A DNA stretch of 64,000 nucleotides. Source: Rhodococcus sp. P-2. GTDB taxonomy: Bacteria > Actinomycetota > Actinomycetes > Mycobacteriales > Mycobacteriaceae. Position 1 is the stretch's first letter. The number at the start of each line of letters is the position of its first letter. The notes below the pieces were generated by a model, which had not been told where the DNA came from, searched no databases, and worked only from the letters and a program-made list of their open reading frames with translations. Shown in pieces: positions 62,977-64,000 of the stretch. Location of the stretch: NCBI RefSeq assembly GCF_016598535.1, contig NZ_CP066779.1:992001-1056000 (forward strand). The letters are read 5' to 3'. The translations under genes were made by a program, and so were the position numbers.

Positions 62977-63025
62977 CCCTCGATGGTATTGGTGCCGGCC
63001 CCTCCCACCGCAACACAGCATGCGG

Positions 63026-63057
63026 ATACACCGGAGCATGGTTGTGCCCCGGTGTAT
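63026..63057 (-). terminator. Hairpin after the DUF222/HNH gene
   Basis: ATACACCGG at 63026-63034 and CCGGTGTAT at 63049-63057 pair perfectly. It lies between the DUF222 stop and mftE and would separate their transcripts. Confidence 0.65.
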
Positions 63058-63078
63058 GAGTTTTCAGTGGGCCGCGGT

Positions 63079-64000
63079 TCACGCCGCTGTCGGTGGGCTG
63101 TTCCCGCCGATCGGCTGCTGATACGGGTCAACGGACATGGGCGGATAGAACACCGTCTTCCGATCCGGGCCGATCTCCACTCTCCATTCCGTGTGGTGCA
63201 GCGTCCGGTGATGGTGGCCGCACAACAAGATCAGATTGTCGAGATCTGTTGGGCCACCATCATTCCAATGAACGATATGGTGAGCATCGCACCACCCCGA
63301 CGGCGTCCCGCACCCCGGGAACGCGCACCCACCATCACGAACCGCCAACGCCCGCCGCTGCGGCACCGTCGCGGTTCTCGCTTCCTTGCCGCAGTCGAGC
63401 GGAACACCGTTCTCGTCCAACAAGATCCGCGTCACGGTGCAGTCGCAGGCCAGCATCCGGGCCGTGTCGATACTGATCGGGCCCACCCAATCCGCCCACG
63501 CGAACCCCAACTCCTCCGTGGACGGCAACAGATCTTTCAATGCTTTGAGATCCGTCATGTCTTTCGCACTGGCGGTGACCGTGACGTGCGGTTTCACCCC
63601 GCCCTCGATCGGACCCAACCCCGCCCGCTCGTACCGGCGCAGGAGTTCGCAGAACCCGTCCGCGCGTCGTAATGCCGGCGTGCGGGTGTCTTTGACGCCG
63701 TCCTTCTCCGGTGTCGGAGCCGACAGGCTAGACAACAACGTGATCAGACGGGCCCCGTTGATCGCATCCAAATCACCCTTGACTGTGACCCGCCCGTACA
63801 AGCTTTTCGAGGCGTAGAACTCGTTACGCTCCGAATCCTCGCCTACCGGGACGCCGTCCTCGCGTGTGCCGTACTGCTTCTCGATCCGCCGGATCGCCGC
63901 CCGCACCGCATCACAATCCGCAATGTTCTTCGATGCCATGCCAAGCAGAATCCCGCGAGCCTTGTCCACGTCCGCCGGGGTCATGTTCTTCGGTGGATGC
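63079..64000 (-). CDS. DUF222/13E12-family HNH endonuclease-like protein (5' end beyond window)
   Basis: The frame is open through the right edge (HPPKN precedes MTPADVDKARG), so only the C-terminal part of about 307 residues is seen. It has a DUF222 region and a C-terminal HNH motif: CAFPGCGTPSGWCDAHHIVHWNDGGPTDLDNL, ending LCGHHHRTLHH. Genes of this family occur in many copies in rhodococci and mycobacteria (REP13E12) and behave as repeats. It has no known role in mycofactocin synthesis and here sits directly upstream of mftE. Confidence 0.85.
   Translation of the reverse strand, partial: HPPKNMTPADVDKARGILLGMASKNIADCDAVRAAIRRIEKQYGTREDGVPVGEDSERNEFYASKSLYGRVTVKGDLDAINGARLITLLSSLSAPTPEKDGVKDTRTPALRRADGFCELLRRYERAGLGPIEGGVKPHVTVTASAKDMTDLKALKDLLPSTEELGFAWADWVGPISIDTARMLACDCTVTRILLDENGVPLDCGKEARTATVPQRRALAVRDGGCAFPGCGTPSGWCDAHHIVHWNDGGPTDLDNLILLCGHHHRTLHHTEWRVEIGPDRKTVFYPPMSVDPYQQPIGGNSPPTAA

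Overview
The window looks like chromosome of a Rhodococcus-type actinobacterium. It is G+C-rich with many GTG starts, and it carries mycofactocin genes, an NDMA-dependent alcohol dehydrogenase, a 13E12/DUF222 HNH gene, an MMPL transporter and an accD1-accA1-fadE19-maoC-citE-scoAB block like that of mycobacteria. The genus is inferred from gene content; no rRNA or tRNA is visible. Almost everything lies on the minus strand, so transcription mostly runs right to left.

Layout. (1) 1-18782: the N-terminal six modules of a giant non-ribosomal peptide synthetase that continues beyond the left edge; module 5 has a clear threonine pocket. (2) 19243-26752: an acyl-CoA catabolic operon (carboxylase beta and alpha subunits, acyl-CoA dehydrogenase, MaoC hydratase, CitE-type lyase, CoA-transferase A/B) with a divergent TetR regulator and repeated operator-like sites; leucine/isovalerate and possibly itaconate breakdown. 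(3) 27514-33704: a small alarmone synthetase, a GlsB-type membrane protein, a dicarboxylate symporter and two paralogous glycosyltransferases that bracket about 1.2 kb of decayed genes, including a dctA remnant. (4) 33904-40807: an overlapping pair of exported or anchored proteins (one a PQQ-like beta-propeller), an MMPL transporter and a divergent PA/M28-like hydrolase. (5) 40862-48519: NDMA-dependent alcohol dehydrogenase, aldehyde dehydrogenase, an AcoR-like regulator, acyl-CoA synthetase and an MFS carrier, with a 20-bp block repeated ahead of two of the transcription units. (6) 48755-50347: a winged-helix-like protein and a lone glycosyltransferase. (7) 50363-59205: HAD-family lipoprotein phosphatase, ethanolamine ammonia-lyase (EutC, EutB), ethanolamine permease, DUF779 protein, acetaldehyde dehydrogenase and a GAF regulator. 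(8) 59311-62976: mycofactocin genes mftG, mftF and mftE, followed by a DUF222/HNH gene that runs off the right edge.

How it fits together. Regions 5, 7 and 8 read as one alcohol/aldehyde economy. Alcohols would be oxidised by a mycofactocin-using dehydrogenase, aldehydes (including acetaldehyde from ethanolamine) by two aldehyde dehydrogenases, and the acids activated by an acyl-CoA synthetase, while MftG reoxidises the reduced cofactor. Two regulators with related GAF-type halves sit in this network, and similar TGTGAT-CAC motifs precede three of the target genes. These links are inferred from gene order and family knowledge. The mftA-D genes are not in the window.
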